Source: Pseudomonadales bacterium
GTDB lineage: Bacteria; Pseudomonadota; Gammaproteobacteria; Pseudomonadales; Azotimanducaceae
DNA: 45,608 nucleotides
Direction of reading: 5' to 3'
NCBI GenBank assembly: GCA_028281005.1
Contig: JANQKS010000094.1
Location: forward strand, 1-45,608
Shown here: one piece after another, positions 45,534-45,608 of the stretch
Numbering within the stretch: position 1 is the stretch's first letter
Layout of the letters: every line of letters starts with the position of its first letter
Translations under genes and position numbers: made by a program
Notes under the pieces: model-generated
Database searches by the model: none
Told to the model about the DNA's origin: nothing
What the model saw: only the letters and a program-made list of their open reading frames with translations

Positions 45534-45608
45534 GCCAGCTTTGGGCTGGCAAGGAAGCGTGAGGAGTAATATCTGGATATTGCGACGAGCAATGACGCAG
45601 TTAGCGTA
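45534..45608. repeat. Palindromic sequence at right window edge
   Basis: After the last gene there are 110 bases with no coding sign. GCCAGC (45534-45539) pairs with GCTGGC (45545-45550), and AATATC (45568-45573) with GATATT (45576-45581). GGGCTGGCAAGG at 45543-45554 is the reverse complement of 41-52 at the other edge. AGCGT (45556-45560) can also pair with ACGC (45595-45598). It is probably one end of an interspersed element that continues out of the window. Confidence 0.4.

Overview
The window is a single, gene-dense stretch of gammaproteobacterial chromosome, with no tRNA, rRNA, CRISPR array, transposase or phage gene that I can recognise. Gene content and order follow, in long blocks, the Pseudomonas aeruginosa region that I recall as roughly PA4948 to PA5013 (tsaE-nnrD-queG-orn, rhdA-psd, PA4958-fimX-serB, parC, parE-cpdA-DUF1249, tolC, waaA, PA4991/PA4992, hldE, then the LPS core genes up to ilvE). 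A PA5210-like ATPase and argA follow. The DNA is visibly GC-rich. Two things argue against Pseudomonas itself: the EF-P modification genes are the lysylation type (epmA/epmB) rather than earP, and several genes of the Pseudomonas order are missing. I infer a marine or soil relative in the Pseudomonadales/Cellvibrionales neighbourhood; no marker here fixes a genus.

Layout. 97-3809: tRNA and RNA maintenance (tsaE, queG, orn) with the NAD(P)HX repair enzyme nnrD; nnrD and queG diverge from a symmetric promoter. 3898-5534: rhodanese rhdA and phosphatidylserine decarboxylase psd, overlapping by ATGA. 5561-8013: efp-epmA, divergent from epmB, a compact EF-P beta-lysylation module. 8071-12017: a PilZ-like protein followed by fimX, a c-di-GMP effector of type IV pilus motility with degenerate GGDEF and EAL domains. 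12176-14677: serB divergent from an Smp-family membrane protein. 14664-20477: topoisomerase IV (parE, parC) plus cpdA and a DUF1249 gene. 20733-26872: tolC, waaA, an FAD oxidoreductase/aldo-keto reductase pair, and hldE. 27177-38503: envelope genes, with an LpxL-type acyltransferase facing a long minus-strand run ilvE-waaF-waaC-waaG(tandem)-waaP-double kinase-carbamoyltransferase-glycosyltransferase, mostly joined by 1-4 base stop/start overlaps. 38600-42070: PilB/GspE-type ATPase divergent from argA. 42146-45498: a codirectional run of seven small accessory proteins (2TM, YjbR, cupin, VOC, MOSC, DUF1801, DUF899).

Functional logic. Most of the right half builds the LPS inner core: HldE makes ADP-heptose, WaaA adds Kdo, WaaC/WaaF add heptoses, WaaP phosphorylates, the carbamoyltransferase probably decorates heptose, and the tandem WaaG plus a GT4 enzyme extend the core. 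The LpxL-like enzyme completes lipid A. FimX and the orphan PilB-like ATPase could belong to one surface-motility pathway.

Most interesting non-genic signals: (1) two intergenic elements (12042-12137 and 16955-17047) that share a conserved core of about 54 bases but are closed by completely different, perfectly self-complementary stems; (2) another long-stem composite palindrome between hldE and lpxL; (3) palindromic sequence at both window ends sharing a 12-base word; (4) four tandem copies of a Shine-Dalgarno-like word just before parE. The most unusual gene is waaG, a single chain with two complete WaaG-like glycosyltransferase domains.
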